This document shows, piece after piece, positions 36,519 to 38,422 of a DNA stretch of 38,422 bases (positions within the stretch are counted from its first letter, which is position 1; every line of letters begins with the position of its first letter). Under the pieces are notes generated by a model that did no database searches, had not been told where the DNA came from, and saw nothing but the letters and a program-made list of their open reading frames with translations. The DNA lies in IMG/VR virus record IMGVR_UViG_3300037010_000653, positions 1 to 38,422 of that record; one strand, given 5' to 3'. A program made the translations under genes and the position numbers. The stretch is from a virus.

Positions 36519-37030
36519 GATTTCAAGTTCCGTGCGATTTTCTCTCCAGACCTACCCACAATATAGCCGCCTACGCCGATTTTTAATAGCGCCCACATAT
36601 CGGGCGGCAGCGTCAAGGGCGGCTCGGTCACTCCAAACCATTGCGCAACAGGCAACACAAGGTAGTTCACAACGATGATTGCCGTAAACGACAGCATCAG
36701 AATAGGCCGCCAGTTCGCAGCAAGCCAGGACTCCGACTTCGCCTCGGCCTGAATGTCGCCCGCCTGGGCAGCGACGACCGCAGCCTCATAATCCAAGTTC
36801 ATCTTGGCGAGGGCTTCTTCGTGCTCCGCCTGAAGCTGGATGATTTTAGCCGCATTGGTCGGGTCTGCGGCGATGGCGGCGTTCACTGACGCGGGGTCAT
36901 TATTCGTCCCAAGCGCTGAAGCAATCAGGCTCCCCACCACGGCGCCCGCAGGGCCGCCAAGCGCCGCGCCAAGAGTCGGAGCTATGCGGCCAACCGCGTG
37001 CCCAACGTCCGCCCATGTAATACTCATCAT
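36515..37030 (-). CDS. Holin of the three-transmembrane type (DUF3154-like)
   Basis: The 171-residue product has hydrophobic segments at about 14-40 (GRIAPTLGAALGGPAGAVVG), 107-133 (RPILMLSFTAIIVVNYLVLP) and 143-161. Between the first and second is a charged helix with ADPTNAAKIIQLQAEHEEAL. The pattern (glycine-rich first helix, WLAANWRPILM) is that of the 3TM holins. It probably permeabilises the inner membrane for the endolysin encoded just upstream; their ends overlap by four bases. Confidence 0.85.
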   Translation of the reverse strand: MMSITWADVGHAVGRIAPTLGAALGGPAGAVVGSLIASALGTNNDPASVNAAIAADPTNAAKIIQLQAEHEEALAKMNLDYEAAVVAAQAGDIQAEAKSESWLAANWRPILMLSFTAIIVVNYLVLPVAQWFGVTEPPLTLPPDMWALLKIGVGGYIVGRSGEKIARNLKS

Positions 37031-37509
37031 TGCGCTCCGCGTAAAAGGTTATGTGCAATCCGGTTCGCCCACCCACGTCCAAATGTCGCCCATGAACTAA
37101 GCGATGTCAAGTAACTTAGCCGGTAGCTATTGAACCGCATAATGACTTGCAGCGGATCGGCAGCGTTCACAGCGGCGGTCGTTACAGGGCCAATAATGCC
37201 GTCCTCCGGCGCGCCGACTGCTTTTTGTAGCCATAGAATCGGCTGGCCGCCATTATACGCTGCATCAAATACTTGGAGCGCAATTCGTGGGTCGAAGCTA
37301 TCGCACGAGTATACGTCCCAGTATTTTGTTTTGGCGATAGCCTTAGCCGTTTCCAATGGCAAGTCTTTCATTGCGCCCGTGTAGCCATATGCACGCGCTA
37401 CGCGCTGCGTGATGCCCCACATCGTCTCGCCGCCAGGGTCGGCGGGGTTGTTACTGTAGCCGTCCTCATTACCAATGACGGCGGTGAAAGCGTCGTCGAA
37501 AGTTGACAT
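37027..37509 (-). CDS. Endolysin, glycoside hydrolase 108 with peptidoglycan-binding part
   Basis: The chosen ATG at 37509 lies directly after the fibre gene stop (37511) and gives 160 residues; a longer start at 37665 would overlap that gene deeply. Residues 9-35 hold IGNEDGYSNNPADPGGETMWGI, the GH108 motif with catalytic Glu15. The C-terminal half (90-130, ILWLQKAVGAPEDGIIGPVT) is a PG_binding_3 type segment. It cuts the glycan chains of peptidoglycan at the end of infection. Confidence 0.9.
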   Translation of the reverse strand: MSTFDDAFTAVIGNEDGYSNNPADPGGETMWGITQRVARAYGYTGAMKDLPLETAKAIAKTKYWDVYSCDSFDPRIALQVFDAAYNGGQPILWLQKAVGAPEDGIIGPVTTAAVNAADPLQVIMRFNSYRLSYLTSLSSWATFGRGWANRIAHNLLRGAQ

Positions 37510-37510
37510 A

Positions 37511-38422
37511 TCAATTCCAAATGAAAACGAGCGCCGCTGGAAACGGCTTGCCATGATCGACCCCACTGCCAAGTCCGGCGATTCCAGAGTCTTGCGGTAG
37601 GCCGCCTTGCGTGCCTTTTGCATACGCCGCGCCGTCCAGCAATGATAACAATGTTTGACCCCCACGCTGAACAGTGACGTTTGGCGAGATAGATATTGTC
37701 AGCGCGTCGCCAGCAGCAACAGGTAACTGTTGCCGTGACGTTTGCCGCCCCGCCGCACCATAAGGCGAACCGCCCGCAGCCGTTGCACTTACGAGAAAGT
37801 AATTTGAATACGATGGGACGGTGAACGCGCCGGATTGCGTAAAAACTGCTATGTTCGCCTGTGGTGGAGGCGACGTAACGTAGAACAACGGTGTCGCAGC
37901 CTGTTGCGCAGCGTACAAGTACGCCGCATTCAGCGTGTTTGCGGCGGTCAGCGCGCCGGACGCCACTGCGGCTGCAATCGCCGAGCCGGAGAGCGTAATA
38001 TGCGTGGTGAGGCTTGCGGACGTACCAGCACCGGCAGATGCCGATCCTGCGAGCAGGATGGCGCTACTCAGCCCGGCCTGTGCGGCGGCTTGGGCGAGCG
38101 CCGATCCGGCGAGATAGATGTTTACAGCAAATGATCCGTTGGCGATTGACGCAGATGCGGCCAAACCGGAAAGCGGTATCGCCGTGGACAGCCCGCCGCT
38201 AGCCGTTGATGAGACAGCAGCGGCGCCAGTCAGCGGTATCGCGGTGGACAGCCCTGCGGCCGCCGTGGATGAGACGACGACAGCACCAGTCAGCGGTATC
38301 GCCGTGGACAGCCCGCCGCTAGCCGTTGATGAGACAGCAGCGGCGCCAGTCAGCGGTATCGCGGTGGACAGCCCTGCGGCCGCCGTGGATGAGACGACGA
38401 CAGCACCAGTCAGCGGTATCGC
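37511..38422 (-). CDS. Repeat-bearing tail fibre protein, C-terminal part (continues from base 1)
   Basis: This is the 3' part of the gene begun at 506. The frame is open to the window end and continues without shift when the ends are joined. After the 20-residue repeats (38172-38422) come diverged ones (IYLAGSALAQAAAQAGLSS, ITLSGSAIAAAVASGALTA). A link AAYLYAAQQAATPLF then leads to a beta-rich C-terminal domain FTQSGAFTVPSYSNYFLVSATAAGG with a glycine-rich part, ending PAALVFIWN. The last domain resembles the distal module of the fibre at 3775-4812. It probably forms a receptor-binding tip. Confidence 0.8.
   Translation of the reverse strand, partial: AIPLTGAVVVSSTAAAGLSTAIPLTGAAAVSSTASGGLSTAIPLTGAVVVSSTAAAGLSTAIPLTGAAAVSSTASGGLSTAIPLSGLAASASIANGSFAVNIYLAGSALAQAAAQAGLSSAILLAGSASAGAGTSASLTTHITLSGSAIAAAVASGALTAANTLNAAYLYAAQQAATPLFYVTSPPPQANIAVFTQSGAFTVPSYSNYFLVSATAAGGSPYGAAGRQTSRQQLPVAAGDALTISISPNVTVQRGGQTLLSLLDGAAYAKGTQGGLPQDSGIAGLGSGVDHGKPFPAALVFIWN
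38172..38422. repeat. Terminal 251-bp copy of the left end (60-bp repeats)
   Basis: Units A, B, A, B (38172-38411) plus 11 bases equal bases 1-251 exactly. It is either the overlap of a circularly assembled contig or a true terminal redundancy. Because it lies wholly within a tandem repeat, the real number of units cannot be decided here. Confidence 0.95.

Noticed and set aside
1-38422. Temperate phage with integrase and attachment site
   Set aside because: No tyrosine or serine recombinase motif, no CI-like repressor and no tRNA-end repeat was seen; the AlpA-like gene alone is not enough.

Overview
The window reads as an essentially complete genome of a short-tailed (podovirus-like) double-stranded DNA phage of a Gram-negative bacterium. 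I infer a proteobacterial, possibly betaproteobacterial, host from the G+C-rich coding style and gene families; the host cannot be fixed from sequence alone. The first 251 bases are repeated exactly at the end (38172-38422). If the ends are joined, a single reading frame runs through the junction, so the contig is circular or terminally redundant with about 38171 unique bases, opened inside a tail-fibre gene. I see no integrase, no recognisable lysogeny repressor, no tRNA, no CRISPR array and no insertion sequence.

There are two divergent transcription blocks around a 470-base control region (14793-15264). The leftward (minus) block runs from an AlpA-type regulator (14792) through large terminase, portal, scaffold, an N4-gp56-type major capsid protein carrying an inserted Ig-like domain, two tail-tube/hub proteins, glycine-rich and repeat-bearing fibres, and a chain of small membrane proteins that includes a LydA-like holin. 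It then crosses the contig junction into endolysin, three-segment holin, cupin, three probable DNA-ejection proteins, a PurD-like ATP-grasp enzyme and, overlapping it in another frame, a possible small terminase. It stops at 30103, where it meets the rightward block tail to tail.

The rightward (plus) block (15265-30115) begins with small early genes separated by strong stem-loops and preceded by GGAGAGAG-type ribosome sites. It continues with a basic repeat protein, a protein with cysteine at every third residue, a half-length beta-clamp-like protein, winged-helix proteins and an ATNTG-repeat protein. The replication set follows: family A DNA polymerase with proofreading domain, DUF3310 protein, PD-(D/E)XK nuclease, cytosine-methyltransferase-like protein, VRR-NUC nuclease, SNF2-like helicase, a PriCT-bearing zinc-knuckle protein, and an 821-residue primase/helicase.

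The points most worth following up are the PurD-like ligase with altered active-site motifs and the gene overprinted on its 3' half; the mini beta clamp beside a family A polymerase; the Cys-triplet protein under a palindrome-marked promoter; the stem-loop-punctuated early operon; the PriCT segment shared by neighbouring genes; and the divergent control region with a strong leftward promoter, a start-site palindrome, 10-bp TGTAAC repeats and a GC-rich repeat array that could be the replication origin.
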